Positions 43,413 through 52,630 of a DNA stretch of 64,000 nucleotides are shown one piece after another; within the stretch, counting starts at the first letter, position 1; each line of letters opens with the position of its first letter. Under the pieces are notes generated by a model that was given only the letters and a program-made list of their open reading frames with translations, had not been told where the DNA came from and searched no databases. Source of the stretch: UBA2336 sp037443645 (lineage in GTDB: Bacteria > Bacteroidota > Bacteroidia > Cytophagales > Cyclobacteriaceae); contig JBBINY010000001.1 of the NCBI GenBank assembly GCA_037443645.1, positions 1 through 64,000 of the forward strand, read 5' to 3'. The position numbers and the translations under genes are program-made.

Positions 43413-44777
43413 ATGTACATTGAACAACTCTATACCAATTGCCTGGCCGAGGCGGCATATTACATAGAATCTGCAGGTGAAGCGGCCATTATTGACCCGC
43501 TTCGCGAAACGGAACCTTACCTTGTAATGGCGCGCCAGCGTGGAGCCGCAATCAGGTATGTATTCGAAACGCATTTTCATGCTGACTTTGTATCGGGTCA
43601 TATTGACCTGGCCAAAAAGGTTGGTGCTCCGATTATTTATGGCCCTGGGGCCGTAACCAACTATAAGGCATACAATGCAAAAGATGGCGAGGAATTTAAA
43701 CTTGGAAACCTGACCATCCGGGCATTGCATACTCCCGGCCACACTCCTGAATCAACCTGTTACCTGCTGTTGGATGAAAACGGAAAGGAGCATGCCATTT
43801 TTACGGGCGATACGCTGTTTGTAGGCGATGTAGGCCGCCCCGATTTACTGGATGGCGTGATGACCCGTGAGGAACTGGCCAGCATGATGTACGATTCGTT
43901 GAATCAGAAAATCAAAACCCTGCCCGATTCCGTAATTGTCTATCCGGCACACGGTCCCGGCTCAGCCTGTGGTAAAAACATTGGCAAGGAAACATTCAGC
44001 ACGATTGGAGAGCAAAGGAAATTCAACTATGCGCTCAAAGACATGAACCGTAAAGAGTTTATTGAAAAAGTAACGGAAGGCATTTTGCCCCCTCCTCAAT
44101 ACTTCTTTGAAGATGCCCGCATTAATCGTGAAGGCTATAACCCGATTGATGAAGTTATCGGTAAAAACAAAAAGCCGTTGTCTGTTTCTGCTTTTAAACA
44201 GGCTATTGCAAATGGAGCGTTGGTCCTTGACACACGCAGGCCCGATGACTTTGAAAAAGGATTTGTACCGGGCTCAATTAACATTGGATTGAATGGCCAG
44301 TATGCGGTTTGGGTAGGCACACTTATCGACATAAATCAACCCCTGGTGCTGGTAACTGAACCCGGCAAAGAAGAAGAATCGGTATTGCGACTGGCGCGAG
44401 TAGGCTATGAGAATGTGATCGGATATCTTGACGGGGGGATTGCCTCCTGGGATGAAAAGAGGGACACTATTCAGTCTGTACGACCAACGGCAATGAATCG
44501 TGGGATTGATATTCTTGATACCCGGAAGCCGGGGGAGTGGAGCGTGAGCCATGTAAAGGGGGCGAGTTTTCTTCCGCTCGGTGAGATGCCCGGTAACCTG
44601 GCTGGTTTGGATAAGGAAAAGCCCTTCTATGTGCATTGCGCTGGCGGTTACCGCTCCATGATAGCATGCTCGATTATGAAACGGGAAGGATTTGCAAGTC
44701 CAATTAATGTAAATGGCGGATTTGAAGCTATAATCAAGGCCGGGATAGCCGCAGTAACCGAGGAGATAACCGTGTAG
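43413..44777 (+). CDS. Metallo-beta-lactamase/rhodanese fusion, persulfide dioxygenase-like
   Basis: 454 residues from ATG 43413 (MYIEQLYTN). N-terminal metallo-beta-lactamase domain (about 1-240) with ETHFHADFVSGH, HTPGHTPEST, TGDTLFVGDVGRPDL and YPAHGPGSACG; the third position of HxHxDH is Phe, as in ETHE1-type mononuclear iron persulfide dioxygenases. Two rhodanese domains follow (about 250-345 and 358-450). The first has LVTEPGKEEES where the active-site loop should start with Cys and is probably inactive; the second has YVHCAGGYRSM with the cysteine. The likely role is oxidising glutathione- or protein-persulfide sulfur to sulfite/thiosulfate. It stands alone, with a lipoprotein gene 14 bases downstream. 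Confidence 0.9.
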   Translation: MYIEQLYTNCLAEAAYYIESAGEAAIIDPLRETEPYLVMARQRGAAIRYVFETHFHADFVSGHIDLAKKVGAPIIYGPGAVTNYKAYNAKDGEEFKLGNLTIRALHTPGHTPESTCYLLLDENGKEHAIFTGDTLFVGDVGRPDLLDGVMTREELASMMYDSLNQKIKTLPDSVIVYPAHGPGSACGKNIGKETFSTIGEQRKFNYALKDMNRKEFIEKVTEGILPPPQYFFEDARINREGYNPIDEVIGKNKKPLSVSAFKQAIANGALVLDTRRPDDFEKGFVPGSINIGLNGQYAVWVGTLIDINQPLVLVTEPGKEEESVLRLARVGYENVIGYLDGGIASWDEKRDTIQSVRPTAMNRGIDILDTRKPGEWSVSHVKGASFLPLGEMPGNLAGLDKEKPFYVHCAGGYRSMIACSIMKREGFASPINVNGGFEAIIKAGIAAVTEEITV

Positions 44778-44791
44778 GCATACCCATACTC

Positions 44792-45463
44792 ATGAAGCAT
44801 TTACCTTTGTTCGTGTTTTTGTTTTTTGTCATTTCATGCGAGGAGGAGACAGACCATTTGAATGTGACCTTTTCCGGAAAGGTTGCCTTCCGCGAAAACG
44901 GTGCGCTAGCTGCTGACGTTCCTCTTGAATTGCTCATTATCGATAAGGATGTACCGTTTGATCGGAGTAACCCACTCAATCGAATAGTACTTGTGCTTTC
45001 AAATGAAACTGATCTCAACGGTAATTACCTGTTTACCGTCAGCAAAAGCGAACTACCGAAGAATGCAGCCTACGTTCTCAAACTAACTACCAACAGCTTG
45101 TTGCAGGTTAACAAGATGGCCGTATTTCCCTGCATGGCTGGCGATGTTATCTATGGAGATGTGAATGCCAGCCAGATTATCAATTTGGTTACGGTGGATC
45201 ACCCGACCTACTTTCAGGTAAGTTTTGACAAAATTGACCACACATCAACCGACAAGGTGGAGTTGTCTATCTGTTTTATTCCCTATGAAACATCAATGGA
45301 AGTTCCTGACACCACCATTACCAGAAGGCTTCCTTTCTCTTATTTTAAGAAATTTGATTTGTACTACACCATCATTAAAGAAACCGGGGAATTTCAGACA
45401 AACCAGATCCACGATATCGTGCTTGTAAAGAATGACACAACCAAAATTTTGGTGGAGTACTAA
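44792..45463 (+). CDS. Lipoprotein of unknown function
   Basis: 223 residues with a lipoprotein signal (MKHLPLFVFLFFVISC, lipobox VIS-C) followed by an acidic stretch (EEETDH), which in Bacteroidota can direct lipoproteins to the surface. The rest is beta-rich, and the first part (VTFSGKVAFRENGALAADVP) resembles a carboxypeptidase-regulatory-type immunoglobulin fold. No recognised family. It is probably co-transcribed with the persulfide-dioxygenase-like gene, and its stop TAA shares two bases with the stop of the convergent MocA-like gene. Confidence 0.75.
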   Translation: MKHLPLFVFLFFVISCEEETDHLNVTFSGKVAFRENGALAADVPLELLIIDKDVPFDRSNPLNRIVLVLSNETDLNGNYLFTVSKSELPKNAAYVLKLTTNSLLQVNKMAVFPCMAGDVIYGDVNASQIINLVTVDHPTYFQVSFDKIDHTSTDKVELSICFIPYETSMEVPDTTITRRLPFSYFKKFDLYYTIIKETGEFQTNQIHDIVLVKNDTTKILVEY

Positions 45464-46125
45464 GCCTGTAGACCCGGTCGCATTTTTTTAATAGCCTCCC
45501 AGTCCGCCACCGTATCAACATCAACGTCTCCTTGAGGGAATGAAATAAATGCACTTTCCTCAGCATGTGCCAGTATAATGCGTTTTGCCCCCTGGTCATC
45601 GGATAATTCCATCAGAGCGGGGAAGAATTTCTTGCTGAAAAGGCAGGGCACGCCAACTCCGTTGGCATAGCGGGCTGCAACCAGTTCAGAAGCATTTGCG
45701 ATAAACTTTTTCTTTAATTGGCGGAGATGGCGTGCCTCTAGGAAAAACTGGTCGCAAACTGAAATGATTACTGCCGGTGTGCCAGCAAACCGGTTCATTG
45801 CAAATTGCAGCCCGGCCTTAATGGAACTCCCCATGCCTCTTTCCCAGTCAGGGTGGATCAGTATGTGGACAGGCAAATGGCTAACCGTAGCACTGATTTC
45901 TTCAGCATGTGAACCCAATACAATAATCACAGGTCCGACCCGGCTGTCAACCGCTTTACTGGCCACCCGGTGCAGCAGGGTTTCCTTTTGAAAAGACAGA
46001 AGCTGCTTGGGTGTGCCTAACCGGGAAGAAGGGCCGGCAGCGAGAACCATAATGGGTATTGCATCCGGTTTTACTGATGCAACCCGTTCCTTTTTCTTTC
46101 CGCGTGAGGCGTGATCACCAGTCAT
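45460..46125 (-). CDS. MocA/MobA-like nucleotidyltransferase
   Basis: 221 residues from ATG 46125. The signature of molybdenum-cofactor nucleotidyltransferases is clear: LAAGPSSRLGTPKQLL near residues 27-42, the VVLGSHAEEI strand, WERGMGSSIKAGL near 98, ISVCDQ (metal-binding Asp) and GAKRIILAH. MocA-type enzymes make molybdopterin cytosine dinucleotide, the form used by xanthine dehydrogenase-family bacterial enzymes. It is the last gene of a set with XdhC and the molybdenum hydroxylase subunits, which supports this. The GTG frame to 46212 would cover the repeat at 46136 and is rejected. Confidence 0.88.
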   Translation of the reverse strand: MTGDHASRGKKKERVASVKPDAIPIMVLAAGPSSRLGTPKQLLSFQKETLLHRVASKAVDSRVGPVIIVLGSHAEEISATVSHLPVHILIHPDWERGMGSSIKAGLQFAMNRFAGTPAVIISVCDQFFLEARHLRQLKKKFIANASELVAARYANGVGVPCLFSKKFFPALMELSDDQGAKRIILAHAEESAFISFPQGDVDVDTVADWEAIKKMRPGLQA

Positions 46126-46135
46126 CTTAAAAAGT

Positions 46136-46185
46136 CCCGTCATTGCGAACCTGCCTGCGGCAGGCAGGCGGAAGTGAAGCAATCC
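46136..46185. repeat. Half copy of the GTCATTGCGA intergenic repeat
   Basis: CCCGTCATTGCGA at the left and GAAGCAATCCC at 46175-46185 share the words of the full element at 1812-1937, separated by a GC palindrome CCTGCCTGCGGCAGGCAGG (46151-46169). The second half of the element is missing. It separates XdhC from the MocA-like gene. Confidence 0.7.
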
Positions 46186-46221
46186 CATTCTTCTAACCGC
46201 TCCTCCAGCCACTGGACGGAA

Positions 46222-47391
46222 TTAGCCATTGCCGGTCTTGTTATGCTTTATGTGATTAAAATACACTTGCTTAAAAACCTGGTCGGTTGTTGTATCGCGC
46301 TGGTGGATGGGGTTATTGCGGTATTTGAGAAAGCCCCCGGACCGGTTGGCAAATTTGCTTTGAATCTCAGCAATAATGGAGAGCGCAATTTCGTCAGGGG
46401 TCTCAGCACCGATGTCAATCCCAACCGGGGAGTGAATGCGGTGCAGATCGGTTTGCGATAATTCAATCTTCAGTGTGCTGAGTTCTTCTCTCATTTTATC
46501 GAAACGCTTTCGCGGACCGAGAATGCCGATGTAGGGTGTTGGTGTTTGCAACAGCTTTTTCAATACATCGCGGTCGTACTCATAGTTATGCGACATGAGC
46601 ACGCAGGCTGTGTATTCAGTGACCAAAAAATCGCGATCAATGAATTCGCGCTGGCACAGCGAGAGCTTGTCGGCTGCAGGAAAAAAGATTGGCGCAATGT
46701 GTGCCACACACTCATCAGTAACTTCTACTATCCAGCCCAGCGACTTTGCCAACTCGCTTACCGGCCGCGCATCGAAGCCGGCCCCGAAAAGGATGAGGTG
46801 AACAGAGGGTTGAATGAGTTCGAGGAATACTTCAGTAGCTCCATATAACTTCACGTGGCTGCGGGAGGTCGTTGCCAGCGCGGTGAGATCGTGCTTCAGG
46901 CTGGCTGTGATTGCCGCATCAAACGAATCCGACAACGTATTTCCGTTTTTATCCATTAGTAACCTGGCGCCTGTAAACTCCCCGCTGCATGCGGTAGCCA
47001 GCAGAACGGGGGCGTTTCGGTTCACGATTTCTTCAAACAACTGAATGGGATTGTTTGCCGATGAGGTATCCACAGGTTCAATCAGTACATCGATAATACC
47101 GTTACACCCCAATCCGATGCCCAGGTTCTGGTTGCTTTCTTCGCGGGTGTCATACGTTACAGCAACAGGTTTCTTGCTCGTCATGACTTGCCGTGCTTTA
47201 CGCAAGGCATCGCCCTCCAGGCAGCCTCCGCTGATGGAACCAACCCATTTTCCATCATCCGTAATGAGCATCCGGGCTCCGGGACTGCGGTAGGAAGAGC
47301 CCCTGACTTTTACAACCGTAGCAAGTGCAGCCTGCCGTTGTGAAAAATCAATTTTTCGGAATGCGGCCAGTATGGTTCGGAGTTCTTTCAC
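46222..47391 (-). CDS. XdhC family molybdenum-cofactor insertion protein
   Basis: 389 residues: XdhC/CoxI N-terminal domain (about 1-115, with VKVRGSSYRSPGARMLI and SISGGCLEGD) and a C-terminal Rossmann domain (about 190-350, LILFGAGFDARPVSELAKSL). XdhC binds molybdenum cofactor, promotes its sulfuration and delivers it to xanthine dehydrogenase-type enzymes. It lies 15 bases after the molybdopterin subunit gene on the same strand, so it is almost certainly the chaperone for that enzyme. Confidence 0.93.
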   Translation of the reverse strand: MKELRTILAAFRKIDFSQRQAALATVVKVRGSSYRSPGARMLITDDGKWVGSISGGCLEGDALRKARQVMTSKKPVAVTYDTREESNQNLGIGLGCNGIIDVLIEPVDTSSANNPIQLFEEIVNRNAPVLLATACSGEFTGARLLMDKNGNTLSDSFDAAITASLKHDLTALATTSRSHVKLYGATEVFLELIQPSVHLILFGAGFDARPVSELAKSLGWIVEVTDECVAHIAPIFFPAADKLSLCQREFIDRDFLVTEYTACVLMSHNYEYDRDVLKKLLQTPTPYIGILGPRKRFDKMREELSTLKIELSQTDLHRIHSPVGIDIGAETPDEIALSIIAEIQSKFANRSGGFLKYRNNPIHQRDTTTDQVFKQVYFNHIKHNKTGNG

Positions 47392-47406
47392 GCAGGCCTG
47401 TAAACG

Positions 47407-49608
47407 TTACATTGGGGTAATGGCCATCTCCTCCTTAATAAAAGGTTGCGATGTGAGTCGTTTGCCTGTTGCAGCAAACAAGGCATTGGCAAACGCTGCA
47501 CCGGCAGGAGGTAAGCCCGGTTCACCAAGGCCTGTAGGATCAATGCCGTTGTCAACAAAAAAGCATTCGATCTCAGCCGGAGCTTCACTGTTGCGAATCA
47601 GTTTGTAATTATGAAAATTATTCTGATCGGGTTTTCCTTCCGTAAAGGTCATTTCGCTGTACAGGGTATGGCCAAGACCATCCACAATACCGCCTTCGAG
47701 CTGGTTTTTGGCACCTTCAGGGTTTACAACAATTCCGCAGTCAACCGCACACCATACTTTTTGTACAACCGGTTTTGAATTTCTCATCACCACATCAAAT
47801 ACCTGGGCAACATAGCTGTTGTGGCAGAAGTAAGCTGATACCCCCCGGTGTTGACCATCTTTCTTCTGACCCCATCCTGATTTTTCTCTTATAAGTTTTA
47901 AAACACCTGCGTAACGAGCCGGGTCATAATCGTTATTTGTGCCAACCGGATTGGTAGCGGCACGCTCAAGCAGTTCAAGCCTGAAATCAATCGGATCTTT
48001 GCCGAGTGCTTCGGCTACTTCATCTAAAAAGCATTGCTCAGCTATAGCCATAAAATTAGAGCGGGGTGCGCGCCAGGCGCCCGTTGAGATGTTCGAATTC
48101 AGGGCATGATTTTCAACCAGGTAATGATCAACAGCACCGGCCGGAAAACGGTTTGCAAACACCGGACTTTCGTTCATGCCGGCACCCCTTATTTTCAGGC
48201 CCACCAGGTTATTATTTTTGTCGATGGCTGCCTGGTACTTCACCTTATAAGCCGGTCGGTAGGTGCCCTGTGTCATATCGTCTTCGCGGGTGTACACCAG
48301 TTTAACCGGGGCATTCAAGCGTTTGGAAATTACCGCAGCTTCGAGACCGAAGTGTCCATACAACCTCCTTCCAAATCCGCCTCCCTGGCGGGTCATGTCA
48401 ATGGAAATTTTGTCTTCGGGTAAACCAATCACAGCCGAAACAGTCTTACGTAAGAACTCGGGTGTTTGTATTGGGCCTGCCAGTTCTGCGCCATCGGTTG
48501 TTACGTTTGCAAAAAAATTCATCGGCTCCATAGTATTGTGCGCCAGAAAGGGTGCCGAATAAGTGCGTTCAATAACCCGGGCGGCTTTCTTAAACACCTC
48601 ATCGGGATTACCGTCTTTACGGGCAGGTGTATCGGCTTTTTTCTCCAGCAAATCCGAAAGTGCCTTGTTATACCCATCGGTGGTCATTGGTGCCGATACG
48701 GTTTCCCATTCGATGGAGAGTGCCTTCTTGGCTTGCATGACATTCCACGTATTATCGCCAACAATCACTACCAATTCGTTGAACGCATTTACATCCGACC
48801 ATTGCGGTTCTATGCCTTCGGGCAGGGAAGTGATGGTGAATACATCTTTTATGCCGGGCATTGAACGGGCGGCCGAGTCATCAATTGATTTCGGTTTCAT
48901 GCCGAAGGCAGGAGCGTGAACAATCATGGCGATGAGCATTCCTTCGCGCTGGATGTCAAGGCCAAACAACGGTTCGCCTTTGATTACTTTTTTGCCATCA
49001 ACATTTTTAGTGGGCTTGCCGATGATTTTAAAATCTTTAGGCTCTTTTAATGCAACTTCTTCCGGTATAGCAATGGAAACAGCCTGTGAGGCAACTTCTC
49101 CATATCCAATCGTTTTTCCGGATGAATGTTTAATAACACCTTTTTCGGTGGTTAATTCGTCAACGGGTACCTGCAATTTGTTGGCGGCAGCTTCGATGAG
49201 CATGCGCCTTGCTGATGCACCGGCAATGCGAAGCGACTTCCATCCCTGCCGGATGGACTGGCTTCCGCCTGCCAGCTGGCGCACGTACTTCACGGTATTA
49301 AGCGGAGCCTGTTCAACCAGCACGTTGCTCCAGTCAACATCAAGTTCTTCGGCCACAATCATGGGCATGGAAGTTTTTACATTCTGACCGATTTCAGGAT
49401 TGGGCGAGTAGATAGTCACCACACCGTTATTGCCGATTTTCAGAAAGGCGTTAATGTCGAACCATTCATCGGGCATGGTTAGACCGGCTTTATCCTGCGG
49501 GGGCGCACACGACATCAGCCAGTTAAAGCCCAGAACAATACCGCCACCGGCAGCAGCCGATACTTTGAGGAAGGATCTTCTGTTATAATGGGTTTTAATG
49601 ATTTCCAT
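47407..49608 (-). CDS. Tat-exported molybdopterin-binding subunit (xanthine dehydrogenase/IorB family)
   Basis: 733 residues. The N-terminus has a twin-arginine signal (NRRSFLKVSAAAGGGIVLGF), so the folded enzyme is exported by Tat. The body is the two-domain molybdenum-binding subunit: N-terminal substrate domain, then RQGGGFGRRLYGH and MNESPVFANRFPAGAVDHY, GAWRAPRSNFMA, and late VGNN-like GLGEPGLPPAGAAFANALF carrying the expected catalytic Glu. The pair with a small 2Fe-2S subunit and no FAD subunit is the isoquinoline 1-oxidoreductase (IorAB) layout. The substrate, an aldehyde or N-heterocycle, is not readable. Confidence 0.92.
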   Translation of the reverse strand: MEIIKTHYNRRSFLKVSAAAGGGIVLGFNWLMSCAPPQDKAGLTMPDEWFDINAFLKIGNNGVVTIYSPNPEIGQNVKTSMPMIVAEELDVDWSNVLVEQAPLNTVKYVRQLAGGSQSIRQGWKSLRIAGASARRMLIEAAANKLQVPVDELTTEKGVIKHSSGKTIGYGEVASQAVSIAIPEEVALKEPKDFKIIGKPTKNVDGKKVIKGEPLFGLDIQREGMLIAMIVHAPAFGMKPKSIDDSAARSMPGIKDVFTITSLPEGIEPQWSDVNAFNELVVIVGDNTWNVMQAKKALSIEWETVSAPMTTDGYNKALSDLLEKKADTPARKDGNPDEVFKKAARVIERTYSAPFLAHNTMEPMNFFANVTTDGAELAGPIQTPEFLRKTVSAVIGLPEDKISIDMTRQGGGFGRRLYGHFGLEAAVISKRLNAPVKLVYTREDDMTQGTYRPAYKVKYQAAIDKNNNLVGLKIRGAGMNESPVFANRFPAGAVDHYLVENHALNSNISTGAWRAPRSNFMAIAEQCFLDEVAEALGKDPIDFRLELLERAATNPVGTNNDYDPARYAGVLKLIREKSGWGQKKDGQHRGVSAYFCHNSYVAQVFDVVMRNSKPVVQKVWCAVDCGIVVNPEGAKNQLEGGIVDGLGHTLYSEMTFTEGKPDQNNFHNYKLIRNSEAPAEIECFFVDNGIDPTGLGEPGLPPAGAAFANALFAATGKRLTSQPFIKEEMAITPM

Positions 49609-49645
49609 AATGTGTTTGTCTTAAGGTTAGCAAATTGGTGCCTGG

Positions 49646-50104
49646 TTATTTTATTGTTGCGGCCTTTTTAACGGCTTCGCGTACACGCAGGTAGGTGCCG
49701 CACCGGCAGATGTTGCCGTTCATGGCATTGAAAATATCTTCATCAGTTGGATTTTGATTTTGATCCAGCAGCGCAGCAGCCGACATGATTTGACCGGCCT
49801 GGCAGTAACCGCATTGCATCACATCCACTTCCTCCCAGGCTTTTTGCACAGGGTGGTCGCCATTTTCAGATAATCCTTCTATGGTCACCACTTCGCCATT
49901 GCCTACAGCCGAAACAGGCAGGGAGCATGATCGCACCGCATCGCCATTCAGGTGCACGGTGCATGCACCGCACTGGGCTATACCACATCCGTATTTAGTT
50001 CCTGTTAGCCCGAGTAAGTCGCGAAGAACCCACAACACAGGCATGTTGGGATCCGCTTCTACGGAATACTTTTTTTTGTTGATCTTCAGGTTAAATGTTG
50101 CCAT
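49646..50104 (-). CDS. 2Fe-2S subunit of molybdenum hydroxylase (IorA-like)
   Basis: 152 residues with both cluster domains: plant-ferredoxin type CGIAQCGACTVHLNG plus a later Cys (SCSLPV), and the helical C-terminal domain with CGYCQAGQIM and CRCGTYLRVREAV. It has no signal peptide of its own and is probably carried through Tat bound to its partner. First gene of the set, 37 bases before the molybdopterin subunit. Confidence 0.94.
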   Translation of the reverse strand: MATFNLKINKKKYSVEADPNMPVLWVLRDLLGLTGTKYGCGIAQCGACTVHLNGDAVRSCSLPVSAVGNGEVVTIEGLSENGDHPVQKAWEEVDVMQCGYCQAGQIMSAAALLDQNQNPTDEDIFNAMNGNICRCGTYLRVREAVKKAATIK

Positions 50105-50226
50105 GATAGGGGATTTTTCAGAATACGATGAAAGTTACGAAATTATCTCACCCGGTTTGTAACTATTTTGTAACCGGATTGGATTTTTCGGATTGATCAA
50201 TTTTTTGTCGCTAAACGGTTAAAAAG

Positions 50227-50640
50227 ATGAGATTCTGGCTGATTATTTTTTGTGGATTTAGCGGTGTTGGTAACCCGGTTTTCGCCCAGCATACCGTGGA
50301 GGTAACCATTACCGATATTAAAACTGTAAAAGGGTCCGTGCGGATGGCGCTCTACGCCAGCGCGGAAAGTTTTATGAAGAAACATAAGGCCGTTCGGGAG
50401 ATAACAGTAAGCGGTAAAATGGTAAGTGCTGTTTTTGAAAACCTTGAGCCGGGTGAGTACGCCATAAGTTGCTACCATGATGTTAATGACAATAAAAAAC
50501 TTGATTCGAATTTTATGGGAATCCCCCGTGAACCCTATGGGTTTTCAAATAATGCCCGTGGTACGTTTGGTCCGCCCGGATTCAATGATGCCCGCTTTTC
50601 CGTAAAAGCCAATACGAAAATTACCATCAGCCTGAAGTGA
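50227..50640 (+). CDS. DUF2141 family exported protein
   Basis: 137 residues with signal peptide (MRFWLIIFCGFSGVGNPVFA) and a beta-sandwich body. The family marks are the VEVTITDIKTVKGSVRMALY opening, LEPGEYAISCYHDVNDNKKL with a possible calcium-like acidic loop, and the GIPREPYGFSNNARGTFGPP block. DUF2141 function is unknown. It stands alone between the divergent molybdenum hydroxylase set and the convergent cytochrome gene, two bases from the latter's stop. Confidence 0.9.
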   Translation: MRFWLIIFCGFSGVGNPVFAQHTVEVTITDIKTVKGSVRMALYASAESFMKKHKAVREITVSGKMVSAVFENLEPGEYAISCYHDVNDNKKLDSNFMGIPREPYGFSNNARGTFGPPGFNDARFSVKANTKITISLK

Positions 50641-50642
50641 GG

Positions 50643-51083
50643 TTAACGGCATTCCCGAAGAATACGGGATGCCTCGCTTACTTCGATGATCCCCCGCTGG
50701 TGTTCCCAGGTGTTGTAAATGTAGGTGGCGATCTCGGCTATTTCCAGATCAGTTAGGGTTGAAACACCCGGCATCGGTTGATTGTATTCTTTTCCGTTTA
50801 CGGTGATTTCCCCCTCCATTCCTTTTTTCATCAGGCAAATCACCTGTTCGAAGTTGTTTGTCATGAAATCGGATTGGTGCAAAGGAGGGTAAACCCGTCC
50901 AAGGCCCGTGCCATCGGGCTGGTGGCAGTTGCTGCAGTGTTTTTGGTAAAGTTGTTCACCCTGAAGGTAATATTGGGTAAACTTAATGGAGGGTTTTTTA
51001 TCCGATAGAATACGGTTACTGCGGTCACACGTAATTACAAGAACCAATGCAACCGGGAGAATTATCCAAAGGCTACTGCGCAT
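50643..51083 (-). CDS. Mono-heme c-type cytochrome lipoprotein
   Basis: 146 residues: N-terminal signal with a possible lipobox (PVALVLVITC) and one class I cytochrome c domain with heme motif CSNCHQ near residue 56 (QKHCSNCHQPDGTGLGR) and a distal methionine in YNQPMPGVSTLTD. It overlaps the SCO gene by 11 bases, so the two are translationally coupled. It may accept electrons for copper/oxidase-linked chemistry, but no oxidase subunit is nearby. Confidence 0.9.
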   Translation of the reverse strand: MRSSLWIILPVALVLVITCDRSNRILSDKKPSIKFTQYYLQGEQLYQKHCSNCHQPDGTGLGRVYPPLHQSDFMTNNFEQVICLMKKGMEGEITVNGKEYNQPMPGVSTLTDLEIAEIATYIYNTWEHQRGIIEVSEASRILRECR

Positions 51084-51726
51084 ACTCTTTTTTCAGGCGC
51101 TTAATATCCTGGATAAGCCGGTTTACATCTTCTTCCCGGGTTCCATCGTACTTGCCGCGTATTCTTCGTTCCTTATCAATGAGTAAAAAGGCACCGCTGT
51201 GAATAAAGCCATCGGGTTCGGTGTTATCAACCATAGCGGTGGCAAAGTAACTGGTTTGGGCAATGTCAAAGATCTTGTCCTGGTCTCCGGTAACGAAATG
51301 CCACTTGCTGCTCTGTACACCCAGCCGGTCGGCAAAGTCGTGCAGTTTGGCTATGTCATCATGTTCGGGGTCAATGGTGTGCGATAAAATCAATACATCA
51401 GGCAGGGATTGAATGGAATCATATACGCGCAGCATCTGGGTTTTCATTTTCGGACAAATAGTGCGGCAGGACGTGAAGAAAAAGTCGGCCACATAAATTT
51501 TGTCGCTGAACGTATTTTGGGTTACGCGTATACTATCCTGGTTTACAAATTCAAAGTCAGCAATGGTGTGGTAAACGGTATCTACTACTTTCTGTCCGTT
51601 TACCTCATTCACTACCACCTCGCGATGACCTAACACCGGAAGGGGTTTATCTTTTTCAGGCCTACATGCATTCAGGATAAAAACCAATGTAAAAAACAAG
51701 AATTTTAGGTTAGTTAAATGCTTCAT
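51073..51726 (-). CDS. SCO1/SenC family copper protein
   Basis: 217 residues: lipoprotein signal (MKHLTNLKFLFFTLVFILNAC), then a thioredoxin-like domain with the copper-binding pair in FFFTSCRTICPKMKTQM and the late histidine in PDGFIHSGAFLLID. SCO proteins deliver copper to cytochrome c oxidase subunit II or act in redox control. Between MOSC (4-base overlap, ATGA) and cytochrome c (11-base overlap). Confidence 0.93.
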   Translation of the reverse strand: MKHLTNLKFLFFTLVFILNACRPEKDKPLPVLGHREVVVNEVNGQKVVDTVYHTIADFEFVNQDSIRVTQNTFSDKIYVADFFFTSCRTICPKMKTQMLRVYDSIQSLPDVLILSHTIDPEHDDIAKLHDFADRLGVQSSKWHFVTGDQDKIFDIAQTSYFATAMVDNTEPDGFIHSGAFLLIDKERRIRGKYDGTREEDVNRLIQDIKRLKKEYAQ

Positions 51727-52520
51727 AAGGTTATTGGTTCTCCGACAGTAACCGTTCCATTGTTAATAGCCAATACATTTTGTCCAAAAAAGGTTTTACC
51801 ACCTTTTTTCCGGTACGTTGAAAGTGTGCGCAAAGGTTCCCTGCCTTTCGTTCCGGTCTCCGGATCAACGGTTATCAGCACGCACCGGCTGCAGTTTTTT
51901 ACACCGACAAAACGAAGTGAGCCAATGGAAAAGTTTCTCCACCCATCTTCTTCATACGGCCGCCCGCCTGTAAAAACAAAATTCGGGCGGAACCTGTTTA
52001 TCGCAACGGGTTTATCCAAACGGGTATTTAAATCATCGAGCGAGGCCTGGCCAATAATCAGAAACGGGTAGCCATCGGCAAGACTCACCTGCTCATTGTG
52101 CAGCGCGTAAGCTGGATCTACCGGCCGGTGATTGACTTCAGGAAAATGAACCAGTTTGCATGGCAGTTTCAAGGCATCTGAAAACCATACGTTGAGCTGT
52201 TCGTCCACTTCGGATACGGAAACCTCATCGCGCCAAATAGCTGCGGTTAAGAGTTTACCCGGAAGGGGTTCTAAGGAAAACGAAATAGTTTCCTGACTGG
52301 CCCGTTGAGTAACGCGTAGCGTGCTGTTGTGTATTTCGGTTTGAAATAAGGCCAGTTCAGGATGTTCACGCTGTGTAATAAAGCGGTTACCAGAATCTAT
52401 CAGCATGAACCGCCTGTCAAATTTCAATCCTTTTTCCAACACTTCGGCCTGTGTAACACGTATCCCCGAAAGTGATTTTACCGGGTATACCCAAATTTCA
52501 CTCAGCCTCCGATCGGTCAT
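51723..52520 (-). CDS. MOSC domain protein, mARC-like
   Basis: 265 residues: an N-terminal MOSC_N beta-barrel (about 1-120, IWVYPVKSLSGIRVTQAEVL) and a C-terminal MOSC domain (about 130-265) with GVKNCSRCVLITVDPETG, where the cysteine can bind molybdenum cofactor. Such proteins reduce N-hydroxylated compounds (mARC/YcbX type) or transfer sulfur; electron partner not evident. First gene of the MOSC-SCO-cytochrome set. Confidence 0.9.
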   Translation of the reverse strand: MTDRRLSEIWVYPVKSLSGIRVTQAEVLEKGLKFDRRFMLIDSGNRFITQREHPELALFQTEIHNSTLRVTQRASQETISFSLEPLPGKLLTAAIWRDEVSVSEVDEQLNVWFSDALKLPCKLVHFPEVNHRPVDPAYALHNEQVSLADGYPFLIIGQASLDDLNTRLDKPVAINRFRPNFVFTGGRPYEEDGWRNFSIGSLRFVGVKNCSRCVLITVDPETGTKGREPLRTLSTYRKKGGKTFFGQNVLAINNGTVTVGEPITL

Positions 52521-52630
52521 GTGATCCGTTTAAATTTTTGCTAACTTAAAGAATCTTTTACAGGAAATGAGCAGTACGGCCGCATTTGAAACTTTATTTA
52601 GTTCGGAATGTTTGAAAGAATATAATCGCT

